Source: Trichostrongylus colubriformis
Taxonomy: Eukaryota > Nematoda > Chromadorea > Rhabditida > Trichostrongylidae
Direction of reading: 5' to 3'
Assembly: GCA_963978905.1 (NCBI GenBank)
Contig: OZ022257.1
Location: forward strand, 45,952,203 to 46,016,202
Length of the DNA: 64,000 nt
Shown here one piece after another: positions 33,501-42,468 of the stretch. How positions within the stretch are numbered: position 1 is the first letter of the stretch; each line of letters opens with the position of its first letter. Under the pieces are notes generated by a model. That model was not told where the DNA came from, made no database searches, and worked only from the letters and a program-made list of their open reading frames with translations. A program made the translations under genes and the position numbers.

Positions 33501-36500
33501 TAGTCACTCACCATTAACGAGTATGCGAGTAGGTGTCGTGTTGAAATATGGAGAACCGATAGGGATTAATTTTAGTAAAAAGTTGCAATGAATAAAAAAT
33601 TACTTTATCTAGCTTTTTAACAGTGACAAAGAGGAGTATGATTCGTTTCACCTCGTAATCATACATGCATGTGTAAAGTCATCCCCCCGGGATCGTCAGT
33701 GATGTGGGGATTACATGTAAGGTAGGTGTGTAATATAGTCCACATGTTAGGCATGAAAAGTAAGGGTAAGATGAACTACATAGTAGAGTCTAAGAGAACA
33801 AAGAATTAATAAATGAAATAGAAAAAATCGCTTATAATATGGATATTATTCGTATTCAACTCCGCTTCATTATTTTTTGAAGACGAGTTTGCAAAACTGC
33901 TGCAATTACTTTCTCGACCTAATTAATTATTTTTACGACCTAAACCAGTTACTACTACGTTACCGAGCACATTGCCGGTAACCGAGCACTATCGCAAGAA
34001 AGATTTTAGAAAGATTGAGAAAATTCCAAAAGTTCAAATCAACGTATTTTCAATTTTTCAGGAGAAAAGCTTCGTCGACAGCACTAGCAAGAGTATTTTC
34101 GAATTGACTATTCAATCTGGTGCAGGACTCAACGCATCCATATCAGTATATGGATACGTTGATGAAGCTTTCCCTAATGATGGACTGAACAAAATGAAAA
34201 CGTCGTATCAACAGTTCAGCAGCCTGTTAACTAGCAAGATGATTATTAGAGATGACGACTACGATCTAACAACAGCAGAGTGAGTTTTAATCAGCTTATT
34301 TATTCGCGACAAATTTTCGACCAAAAGTGATTGTCTCCTCCGCTATTTCCGAACATTGTAATAGACGAATACTCTGGGCTGCGCTATCCGTTTTTCGAGA
34401 CTCCAGACAGGCTATACTTTGCAAGAATTAAATGGTGGAAGATTAAGCGGAGAGCGGTCCTAAATGGTTATGGGTATGGGCTCAGCTTGTTCACCATGAA
34501 ATCTCATTTTGTTCTCCCGCTATTTACTGGAAGATAAAAAGGAGCTATAAAAACGTGCGAAACATCCATTCTCATTTGTGAGAAGGCCTCCTTCATTGCA
34601 GATGTAAAATATTAGGCTGTCCCAAAAGTCTTGTCATATTTTCCCAAAAAAAGTCAGTAACTCTTGTTCACTTCGAGGCAGGTCGAGGCGGTTCAGGAAT
34701 ATGGTAGAACGTTCCCTTAGCTTTTTAGGAAAATATATATTGTCCCACCAGATCCCGTGGCGGCACCAAAACGACGGAAGCTTGCCACTCCATCAGCGCT
34801 GCATTGGGCAAGGGATGTGTGAGCTACGTGACCGTGCGCCGCTGGTTCATCAGCTTCAGCAACGGCGAGGTTGACATGAAAGACAAACCACGCTTGGGAC
34901 TGTGCTGGTTCGGGACGCGGAAGGAATGCTTTTCCGCGAGGTGCTGGTACAAGGCGAGACAGTCACCGCTACCGTATGCACCCGCCAGCTCCAGCAGCTC
35001 GCCGTCGATGTTTGAGAAAAGTGCCGGAAAAGTCCGCGGTCACCCATCTTCATAACGACGCCCGCTCCCATTTCGCTCCCATTTCGCGAAAAGTACCCAG
35101 GCTAAGTTATAGGAGCTCGGCTGGGATGTGCTGCCCCACCCACCGTACTCTCCAGACATTGTCCCTTCTGGCTATCACCTTACCCATCCTCTCGAATCCT
35201 TCCTGGCCAAGAGAAAATTCGTTGATTATGACTTGCTTGCAAAGGCGATCGCTGATTTCTTCGACTCTCAGAACCCAGAGTTCTGGGAGAAGGGAATCAA
35301 CGATCCTATACATACAGTAGCGCTCAAAAGTCTTCGGCCAAAACTCTTTTGTCATAACTTTTTTTCTACTTGACCAAATTCGACAAAATTTTAATATGTG
35401 ATGCCTGAACCTATTGCCAACATTTCCTTCTACTTGAGTGCCGCTTGACACTTTTCATGGTTTTTTACAAGAATTTACTACAAGACCACCCAAAAGAAAG
35501 TAAAAGGCTTGGTCAAGGGGAACGGGTTTCTTTAAAAAAACACAACGAGCAAGCCTCAGAGAACATTAATAAATTGTAGAAAGACCACGACTTTTGATGC
35601 CAGCGGCACAGCGGGACGGCATAGCGATGGCACTCCAAAAACAAAAAAATTCATATAACCACGTAACCTACACCGTTGAGCGCCAAAGTAGTATATTTAG
35701 TATGCAGTGTCTCCAAGTACAACATACTAAAATTTCTCTTAGATCGGTGCAGTTGCAAAAAAGTTACAAGTGAAAAACCCCAAGTGAAAGACCATTTCGC
35801 CGAAGACTTTTGAGCGCTACTGTATTCTATCCTATCCTATACATATTTATAAAGCAGGAGTTTGGTGTGTTTGTGTGTGTGTGTGTGTGTCCGTTTGTCT
35901 GTTACATGCACTCTTAGTTCAACCAGAAGTTTGGTGTTTTTGTGTGACTGTGTGTTTGTCGACAATGCACTTTAGTTCAACTGCGGCGTGAGAGGTAGGG
36001 CAAGTCAGGGTAGGGCTTGACCAAAGTGCACGAAGATCATAGGATAAGTCTAGCCCCCTTCACCGTGGACCTGCGCAGAAAAGTTCTAACCACAAGTATG
36101 GTGAGTTTGTGTGTCCGTTTGTCACATAATCCACTAAAGTGTGCCGAGCTCACAAGAACTAAGCCTAGCTCCGCCCACGCAGGCGGGGCTTGCGCAGAAA
36201 TGGTCAAAAATCGGGTGAATCAGGAATGAGCCGTAGAGGTCGGGCAAATTAGGATTGGGTAGGAGCCAACCCATGTGTACGGAGCACATAAGATCTAAGC
36301 CTAGCCCCGTCCATCTTTGACGGGACTTTCGCCGAAATCTATGGGTGCTCAAATTTAAGTCCTCGCTTGAGTTCCAAAAATCGGCAAGTTCAGGAATGGG
36401 TCTGTTGAGGTCGTGCAAGCAAGGACTGTGTAGGGACTGACCAAAGTGTAAGGAGCACACAACAAGCAATTTAGGAACGGGCCTGAAGAGGTCGGGCAAG

Positions 36501-39500
36501 TTAGGACTGGGTAGGGGCCAACTCATGTGTACGAAGCACATAGGTTCTCAGCCTAGCTCCACCCACCATGGGCGGGGCTTGCGCCGAAATTGATGGGTGC
36601 TCGAATTTAAGTCTTTACTTGGGTTCCAAGAATCGGGAAGGTCAATAATGGGTCTGTTGAGGTGGCTCGGTAAGGACTGAGCAGGGACTGACCAAAGTGT
36701 AAGGAGCACACAACAAGCAATTTAGGAACGGGCCTGAAGAGGTTGGGCAAGTTAGGACTAGGTAGGGGCCAACCCATGTGTACGGAGCACATAGGTTCTC
36801 AGCCTAGCTTCACCCACCATGGGCGGGGCTTGCGCCGAAATTGATGGGTGCTCGAATTTAAGTCTTTACTTGGGTTCCAAGAATCGGGAAGGACAATAAT
36901 GGGTCTGTTGAGGTGGCTCGGTAAGGACTGAGCAGAGACTGACCAAAGTGGTGTAAGGAGCACACAACAAGCAATTAGGAACGGGCCTGAAGATGTCGGG
37001 CAAGTTAGGACTAGGTAGGGGCCAACCCATGTGTACGGAGCACATAGGTTCTCAGCCTAGCTTCACCCACCATGGGCGGGGCTTGCGCCGAAATTGATGG
37101 GTGCTCGAATTTAAGTCTTTACTTGGGTTCCAAGAATCGGGAAGGACAATAATGGGTCTGTTGAGGTGGCTCGGTAAGGACTGAGCAGGGACTGACCAAA
37201 GTGGTGTAAGGAGCACACAACAAGCAATTTAGGAACGGGCCTGAAGATGTCGGGCAAGTCAGGACTAGGTAGGGCCAACCCATGTGTACGGAGCACATAA
37301 GATCCAAGCCTAGCCCCGTCCATCTTTGACGGGACTTTCGCCGAAATCTATGGGTGCTCAAATTTAAGTCCTCGCTTGAGTTCCAAAAATCGGCAAAGTC
37401 AGGAATGGGTCTGTTGAGGTCGTGCAAGCAAGGACTGAGCAGGGACTGACCAAAGTGTACGGAGCACACAAGAGGCAAATAAGGAACGGGCCTGTAGAGG
37501 TAGGGCAAATTAGGATAACGTAGGGGCCGACCCATATGTACAAGGCACATATGTTCCCGCCCACCATGGGCGGGACATGAGCCGAAATCGATGGATGTGC
37601 AAATTTAGGTACTCGCTTGGGTTCCAAAAATCGGGAAGTTCAGGAATGGGTCTGTTGACGTTGGGCAAGTTACCTGTCATACTCGATATATAAACCTGAA
37701 GTTTGGGTGTTGTGTTTGTCTGTGTGCGTGTGTGTATCTGTCTGTCCGCCTACCGCATAATGATTCTTAACTGAACTGCAGCCTGCAGAGTTCGGGCAAG
37801 TTGTAATTGGATAGGGGCCGAAGCGTGCAGAGCACATAAGAACTAAGCCTAGCTTCACCCACCATGGGCGGGGCTTGCGCCGAAATTGATGGGTGCTCGA
37901 ATTTAAGTCTTTACTTGGGTTCCAAGAATCGGGAAGGTCAATAATGGGTCTATTGAGGTGGCTCGGTAAGGACTGAGCAGGGACTGACCAAAGTGTAAGG
38001 AGCACACAACAAGCAATTTAGGAACGGGCCTGAAGAGGTTGGGCAAGTTAGGACTAGGTAGGGGCCAACCCATGTGTACGGAGCACATAGGTTCTCAGCC
38101 TAGCTTCACCCACCATGGGCGGGGCTTGCGCCGAAATTGATGGGTGCTCGAATTTAAGTCTTTACTTGGGTTCCAAGAATCGGGAAGGACAATAATGGGT
38201 CTGTTGAGGTGGCTCGGTAAGGACTGAGCAGGGACTGACCAAAGTGGTGTAAGGAGCACACAACAAGCAATTAGGAACGGGCCTGAAGATGTCGGGCAAA
38301 TTAGGATTGGGTAGGAGCCAACCCATGTGTACGGAGCACATAAGATCTAAGCCTAGCCCCGTCCATCTTTGACGGGACTTTCGCCGAAATCTATGGGTGC
38401 TCAAATTTAAGTCCTCGCTTGAGTTCCAAAAATCGGCAAGTTCAGGAATGGGTCTGTTGAGGTCGTGCAAGCAAGGACTGTGTAGGGACTGACCAAAGTG
38501 TAAGGAGCACACAACAAGCAATTTAGGAACGGGCCTGAAGAGGTTGGGCAAGTTAGGACTGGGTAGGGGCCAACCCATGTGTACGAAGCACATAGGTTCT
38601 CAGCCCAGCTTCACCCACCATGGGCGGGGCTTGCGCCGAAATTGATGGGTGCTCGAATTTAAGTCTTTACTTGGGTTCCAAGAATCGGGAAGGACAATAA
38701 TGGGTCTGTTGAGGTGGCTCGGTAAGGACTGAGCAGGGACTGACCAAAGTGTAAGGAGCACACAACAAGCAATTTAGGAACGGGCCTGAAGATGTCGGGC
38801 AAGTCAGGACTAGGTAGGGCCAACCCATGTGTACGGAGCACATAAGATCTAAGCCTAGCCCCGTCCATCTTTGACGGGACTTTCGCCGAAATCTATGGGT
38901 GCTCAAATTTAAGTCCTCGCTTGAGTTCCAAAAATCGGCAAAGTCAGGAATGGGTCTGTTGAGGTCGTGCAAGCAAGGACTGACCAAAGTGTACGGAGCA
39001 CACAACAAGCAATTTAGGAACGGGCCTGAAGAGGTTGGGCAAGTTAGGACTAGGTAGGGGCCAACCCATGTGTACGAAGCACATAGGTTCTCAGCCTAGC
39101 TTCACCCACCATGGGCGGGGCTTGCGCCGAAATTGATGGGTGCTCGAATTTAAGTCTTTACTTGGGTTCCAAGAATCGGGAAGGACAATAATGGGTCTGT
39201 TGAGGTGGCTCGGTAAGGACTGAGCAGGGACTGACCAAAGTGTAAGGAGCACACAACAAGCAATTTAGGAACGGGCCTGAAGATGTCGGGCAAGTCAGGA
39301 CTAGGTAGGGCCAACCCATGTGTACGGAGCACATAAGATCTAAGCCTAGCCCCGTCCATCTTTGACGGGACTTTCGCCGAAATCTATGGGTGCTCAAATT
39401 TAAGTCCTCGCTTGAGTTCCAAAAATCGGCAAAGTCAGGAATGGGTCTGTTGAGGTCGTGCAAGCAAGGACTGAGCAGGGACTGACCAAAGTGTACGGAG

Positions 39501-42468
39501 CACACAAGAGGCAAATAAGGAACGGGCCTGTAGAGGTAGGGCAAATTAGGATAACGTAGGGGCCGACCCATATGTACAAGGCACATATGTTCCCGCCCAC
39601 CATGGGCGGGACATGAGCCGAAATCGATGGATGTGCAAATTTAGGTACTCGCTTGGGTTCCAAAAATCGGGAAGTTCAGGAATGGGTCTGTTGACGTTGG
39701 GCAAGTTACCTGTCATACTCGATATATAAACCTGAAGTTTGGTGTGTTGTGTTTGTCTGTGTGTGTATCTGTCTGTCCGCTTACCGCATAATGATTCTTA
39801 ACTGAACTGCAGCCTGCAGAGTTCGGGCAAGTTGTAATTGGATAGGGGCCGAAGCGTGCAGAGCACAAAGAACTAAGCCTAGCTCCACCCACTGTGGGCG
39901 GGATTTGCGCGGAAACTGCCGGTGCTCAAATTTAAGTCCACGCTCAGGTTCCAAAAATCAGGCAAGCTAGGAATGGACCTGTAGAGGTCGGGCAAGTAAG
40001 GGATGGGCTGGGGTAAGCCAAAATGTACGGGGCACATGAGAGGCAAGTTAGGAATGGAATCAAGTTCATTTTATATATAGACCAGAAGTTCGGTGTGTTT
40101 ATGTGTGTGCGTGTGTGTGTCCGTTTGTTTGTCACATAATCCACTCTCAACTCAACTGCAACGTGGAGAGGTCGGGCAAGTTAGAGATGGGTGGGGGTTG
40201 ACCAAAGTGTACGAAGCTCATTAAGAACTGAGCTTTGCTCCGCCCACCGTGAGCGGAGCTTGCGCAGAAATGGTCAAAAAATCGGTTAAATAATGAGTGC
40301 ACCTCGGGAAAGTTAGGATTCGGTAGGGTATCATCTCAACTGTAGCCTGGAGGCGTCGGGCGAGTTAGGAATGGGTAGGGGCTGACCCAACCGTACAGAG
40401 CTCACAAGAACTAAGCCTAGCTCCGCCCACGGCAGGCGGGGATCGCGCAGAAATGGCCAAGAATCGGGTGAATCGGGAATGAGCCGTAGAGGTCGGGCAA
40501 GTTAGGAGTGGGTAGAGGCCAACCCATGTGTACGGAGCACATAAGATCTAAGCCTAGCCCCGTCCATCTTTGACGGGACTTTCGCCGAAATCTATGAGTG
40601 CTCAAATTTAAATCCTCGCTTGAGTTCCAAAAATCGGCAAGGTCAGGACTGGGTCTGTTGAGGTCGTGCAAGCACGGACTGGGTAGGGACTGACCCAAGT
40701 GTAAGGAACACACAACAAGCAAGTTAGGAACGGGCCTGAGAGGTCGGACAAGTTAGGGTAGCGTAGGGTCAACACATGTTAACGGAGCACATAAGTTCTA
40801 GGCCTAGCTCCACCCCCATGGGCGGGACTTGCGTCGAAATAGATAAACGGATTTAGATCCTCGCTCAGGTGCTGAAAATTGGGCAAGTTATGGAAGGGTC
40901 TCTTGGAGTCGCGCATGTAAGGTCTGGGTAGGGACTGATCAAAGGGAAGGGAGCACACAACAAGCAAATTAGGCACGGGCCTGTGGAGGTCGGAAGGGTT
41001 ACGATTGGATGGGGCCAACCCGTGTGTACAGAGTACATAACCGGCCATAATTGCGATATTAGTACCACGCTGACTACCATTGGAAAGTGATGTGTTATAA
41101 TCAGGTGTATCATTCAGTTAGGGCCAGTATCTCCTAGAACTGATACATGCACGTTCTCTCAAAGCTTTGAGTCTCTAAAAGTCAACTACTACGGAGCGCC
41201 TACGAGCTCACGAAGAGACACCTCCAACTGCTGTCGCTCCTTCATGGCTTGCCCCTCTTCGATTGTGTCCTACACACTTAGATCGCCGGTGGGGAGGGAG
41301 TCTTATTTATCGAATTTTTTGAGCCTTCCACCCCATCTTCCTTACTTTTGTACTACTGAATGCTTCGATTCTCTTTTTGTGTACGGATCTCGTTCTGCCA
41401 TTCTTTAAAGGGGAACTGCCTTCAGTGGGCACGCGTTATAGGTGGATATAGTGTCTCTTAGTTTCAACCAAAGCCGATGATAGCTGGAGGTTTGCTTAAA
41501 ATAGATAGCAGCCGCATATTATCCATTCCCTGCTGCGATGTGTGCTCTCTATACACAGGGCTCATTCTTGCTGCAATGCGCGCGGAGCGCGCATGCGAAA
41601 GTCGGCTCGCCGCGCTAGCGGCGAGCCGGAAGTCGCCCCCCGCTACGAAGCAGAAAGCCCCGAAGCCACCCTTCGGGGGCGGCGAAGCCGCCCCCTACGA
41701 GGATTGGCCGGCTTCGCCGGCCAATCCGAGCCCAGGAGGGTTGGCCGGCGTCAGCCGGCCAACCCGACTGGTTTTCCTATATAGTGGCAGAGGGTTGCCG
41801 ATAACAATGGTCAATACTTTGTTGCCTAATTATTATTTGTTGGACGAAAAAAAAAGTGATGATCGAAAAAAATATGACAAGACTTTCGGGACAACCTAAT
41901 ACAATTGGTGCTGGTTGTAAAATAACAACATCCCGGTTGGGTAATAAACATGCAGGCTGTACAGAAAGCATGGGAGCGGTTTCGGTTGCATTGAAGGTTG
42001 CCCATATCTCATCCCCTTGTGATGTAATCCGCATAGCTGACCACGACGAAAATTAGCAGTTGTCAAGAAACTCAAAAATTGATAGATTATTTCAGCGCCA
42101 TCAATAGGCTGAATAGCAGCCCTCGAATGAGTGAAGTAAACTGCGTCATATTCTTTTCAGCGCAGTAAGTTCTGAGAAATTCTTCAAATTTTGAAATCGG
42201 ATGAATTCAGGAAAACAAAAGGTTCCTTTGCAGGCGTGATACGACTGCTTTACCATCGCTGCTTCCAACACGCCTCGATGCTAGAGTTGTTGCTGTCGGC
42301 TTTGACGGTATGTGCCGGGTGCCGAAGGCAGCCTTTGCTAAACTATATAAATTTATTTCAGCGACCGACTTGACAGGAATTGTTAAGGAAAATGGGATCG
42401 CAGTTAGCGTTCCTTATGCCTTCACTTCACAAGACGTTCAAAATGTCGTCGATGCAGTTTTGAGATGA
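21385..42468 (+). CDS. Two-VWA, two-mucin-region membrane or secreted protein (12 exons, 1238 aa)
   Basis: The exons are 21385-21505, 24161-26302, 27519-27598, 29700-29905, 30295-30363, 30432-30505, 30561-31037, 32877-32956, 34062-34279, 42096-42164, 42234-42307 and 42362-42468. All borders are GT-AG, all phases agree, and the sum is 3717 nt. Residues 7-33 are strongly hydrophobic (signal peptide or signal anchor). Residues 41-754 are Thr/Ser/Pro-rich and probably O-glycosylated. VWA-1 is about 755-931, a second Thr/Ser stretch 932-1056 and VWA-2 1057-1238. VWA domains mediate protein-protein adhesion. Here the metal-binding DxSxS motif reads DMYNF, so metal-dependent binding is doubtful. Nematode proteins with this VWA type often also carry C-type lectin domains; none is visible here. 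Role inferred: extracellular or surface adhesion or barrier protein. Joining the two modules into one gene is inferred from phase and splice sites, not from transcripts. Confidence 0.78.
21961..22005 (+). repeat. G-rich tract with quadruplex potential
   Basis: A run of 13 or more G is followed by several further G clusters separated by one or two bases. Confidence 0.7.
22461..22605. repeat. Inverted repeat with arms of about 40 bp
   Basis: AGCGCTATCACGGCGCTACA with the following ACCTGTTCGAACTCACTC is mirrored by GTTCGAGCAGGTGTAGCGCC with GCGATAGCGC. Related, more diverged pieces occur near 14450, 26405 and 31150-31255, so this is a dispersed family. Confidence 0.75.
22888..22966 (+). repeat. 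TTTA-type microsatellite
   Basis: A run of TTTA/ATTT units with a few interruptions inside intron 1. Confidence 0.9.
24161..26302 (+). other. Exon 2: large Thr/Ser-rich (mucin-like) region
   Basis: 713 codons, almost all Thr, Ser, Pro, Val, Ala and Ile, open without a stop. It starts after TTATTTTAG with KPTTTVPHV-type repeats, includes a 68-residue tandem repeat (24911-25380), and ends in phase 1 at ACGACAG before GTACAT. Reading on through the donor meets a stop after three codons (GTF). The last 110 residues align with the C-terminal part of exon 7. Confidence 0.85.
24911..25380 (+). repeat. Coding minisatellite: about 204-bp unit, about 2.3 copies
   Basis: CGCCAAGTT recurs at about 24911, 25114 and 25318, followed each time by ACAACCACATTACCCTCGTC and a nearly identical block of 68 codons. 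The period is a multiple of three, so copy-number change keeps the frame. Confidence 0.85.
26437..26794. mobile_element. Palindromic (foldback) MITE, copy 3, left end truncated
   Basis: The arms contain GGCTAAGATACAGCACCACG and its inverse counterpart, with a centre of complementary sequences around TCCGTTCCCAACCGCGGCGG. The right end CCGTGGAAGGTTCCTTTAAA is intact, while the left terminus is shortened. It occupies the same place in its module as copy 4 at 31999-32418. Confidence 0.8.
27147..27390. mobile_element. Small TIR element with 9-10 bp target duplication
   Basis: GGCTGCATCC (27137-27146) and GGCTACATCC (27391-27400) flank a 244-bp insert. Its ends, GGTTGGGACACA and TGTGTCCCAACC, are inverted. 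The duplicate module has the empty site near 32748. A target duplication of this size suggests a Mutator-like origin. Confidence 0.75.
27519..27598 (+). other. Exon 3: start of VWA-1
   Basis: Phase 1 acceptor after TATTGCAG. It encodes TPMKNRICLFVGDMYNFDIN and then QTAYDQ, ending in phase 0 at GATCAG before GTGAAG. Its partner in VWA-2 is exon 8 (32877-32956), of identical length and differing by only a few residues. Confidence 0.8.
27753..28635 (+). mobile_element. Degenerate mariner element in intron 3
   Basis: Inverted ends TTAGATTGAGTCGATATGAC (left) and, reversed, TTAGGTTGAGTCGATATGAA (right) lie between TA dinucleotides. The interior keeps transposase traces: FKPSGDHMRNV near the start, YDSARPHITRSTKAEL with one catalytic Asp, and, in another frame, SPDLAPSNFYLFSHL, where the third catalytic Asp is Asn. 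Frameshifts and stops make it inactive. The equivalent intron 8 lacks it. Confidence 0.85.
28900..29420 (+). repeat. Intronic segment duplicated within intron 3 and shared with intron 8
   Basis: GGTTCCTGCAGTATAGCACA and the following 100 bases resemble both 27675-27750 (same intron) and 33040-33130 (intron 8). They mark duplications inside the module. Confidence 0.6.
29700..30505 (+). other. Exons 4-6: core of VWA-1
   Basis: Exon 4 (29700-29905) encodes EKNFIDSTSKSIFGLTTQFS and ends DDDYDLTTK. Exon 5 (30295-30363) encodes AIDRLNSSPRMNEVNCVIFF. Exon 6 (30432-30505) encodes RDTTALPSLLPTRLDARIVA. Compared with exon 9, exon 4 lacks four codons (12 nt), in the stretch that reads GLNASISVYG there. 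Confidence 0.8.
30561..31037 (+). other. Exon 7: end of VWA-1 fused to the second Thr/Ser-rich region
   Basis: It begins TDLTGIVKENGVAISVPYDY. After NAVL, where the paralogue and VWA-2 stop, it continues into about 125 Thr/Ser-rich residues homologous to the end of exon 2. It leaves in phase 1 at ACAACAG before GTGCCT. Unspliced reading would end after GAF. Confidence 0.8.
31311..31821 (+). mobile_element. Tc1-like MITE copy 2
   Basis: Ends TAGAGTAGCGCTCGAAAGTC and GACTTTTGAGCGCTACTGTA are inverted, with TA at both borders. The length is about 511 bp. It is about as long as, and highly similar to, the copy at 35313-35824. Confidence 0.9.
31999..32418. mobile_element. Palindromic (foldback) MITE, copy 4
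   Basis: The arms of about 200 bases share CACGCGAAAAAATGTGAACC and CCGGCTCAGATACAGCACCA on the left with inverse versions on the right. The ends are TTAAAGAAATCATCCACGG and GGACGATTCCTTTAA. Confidence 0.85.
32877..34279 (+). other. Exons 8-9: first half of VWA-2
   Basis: Exon 8 (32877-32956) encodes TPMKNRTCLFVGDMYNFDMN and QTAYDQ. Exon 9 (34062-34279) encodes EKSFVDSTSKSIFELTIQSG, SISVYGYVDEAFPNDGLNKM and onward to DDDYDLTTA. Both align almost residue for residue with exons 3-4. Confidence 0.82.
35313..35824 (+). mobile_element. Tc1-like MITE copy 3
   Basis: TACAGTAGCGCTCAAAAGTC at the start and GACTTTTGAGCGCTACTGTA at the end are perfect inverted ends including the TA target. The length is 512 bp. 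This is the best preserved copy in the window. Confidence 0.93.
35830..41045. repeat. Satellite array, 245-255 bp monomers in a 2.04-kb higher-order repeat
   Basis: Monomers of at least two types alternate. Type 1 carries CCCACCATGGGCGGGGCTTG and type 2 carries CCGTCCATCTTTGACGGGAC. Each has a small hairpin at that place. Landmarks recur about 2.04-2.05 kb apart (36316 and 38368; 37325 and 39361; 37557 and 39594), giving a higher-order unit. TG-rich linkers preceded by a TATATATAAACCTGAAG-like stretch occur near 35850, 37690, 39725 and 40073. The many minus-strand reading frames here are by-products of the repeats. Confidence 0.92.
41046..41575. other. Dispersed repeat sequence between satellite and hairpin cluster
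   Basis: Segments such as GGAGTCTTATTTATCG and TATAGGTGGATATAGTGTCT resemble 58340-58560, so this is probably part of another repeat family. No gene was recognised. Confidence 0.5.
41576..41765. repeat. Cluster of six GC-rich perfect hairpins
   Basis: The hairpins lie at 41576-41594 (stem 8), 41604-41627 (stem 10), 41658-41678 (stem 8), 41675-41695 (stem 9, overlapping the previous one), 41701-41727 (stem 12, loop TTC) and 41738-41765 (stem 12, loop GTCA). The last two share the stem core TTGGCCGGC. The base composition is far richer in GC than the surroundings. Confidence 0.9.
42096..42468 (+). other. Exons 10-12: end of VWA-2 and of the gene
   Basis: Exons 42096-42164, 42234-42307 and 42362-42468 encode AIDRLNSSPRMSEVNCVIFF, RDTTALPSLLPTRLDARVVA and TDLTGIVKENGIAVSVPYAF, ending NVVDAVLR and TGA. 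The sizes equal those of the upstream paralogue. Confidence 0.85.

Larger units (their letters stand above)
35311..41774. mobile_element. Unclassified 6.46-kb satellite-bearing insertion with 7-bp target duplication
   Basis: TCCTATA occurs at 35304-35310 and 41775-41781, exactly where the mariner transposase reading breaks and resumes. Between the repeats lie a Tc1-like MITE, a satellite array with higher-order structure, and a cluster of GC-rich hairpins at the right end. No transposase or other protein was found. Whether this is one transposable unit or a stepwise accumulation cannot be decided from the sequence alone. Confidence 0.6.
34612..41899 (+). mobile_element. Mariner element split by a 6.46-kb insertion
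   Basis: The left end TTAGGCTGTCCCAAAAGTCT and the inverse right end (41880-41899, AGACTTTCGGGACAACCTAA) lie at TA sites 7.29 kb apart. Inside the left part are transposase traces: VSYVTVRRWF (DNA-binding region), then LPHPPYSPDIVPSGYH and FWEKGINDPI. The C-terminus continues only at about 41787 with RVADNNGQYFVA and a stop. The central transposase region is deleted as well, so the element is inactive. Confidence 0.88.
34280..42095 (+). other. Intron 9 (7.8 kb), expanded by nested insertions
   Basis: The corresponding intron 4 is only 389 bp (29906-30294). The flanks of intron 9 (34280-34610 and 41902-42095) still match it, and the mariner-bounded block 34612-41899 is the inserted part. Confidence 0.8.

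Noticed and set aside
35830..41045. CRISPR-like regularly spaced repeats
   Set aside because: The whole 245-255 bp unit is repeated. There are no short repeats with unique spacers, and the context is eukaryotic.
36134..41113. Numerous minus-strand frames of 60-143 codons with repeated segments such as CSVHMGWPLPSPNLP
   Set aside because: They repeat with the satellite monomers and appear wherever the monomer happens to be open. There is no sign of a protein family.
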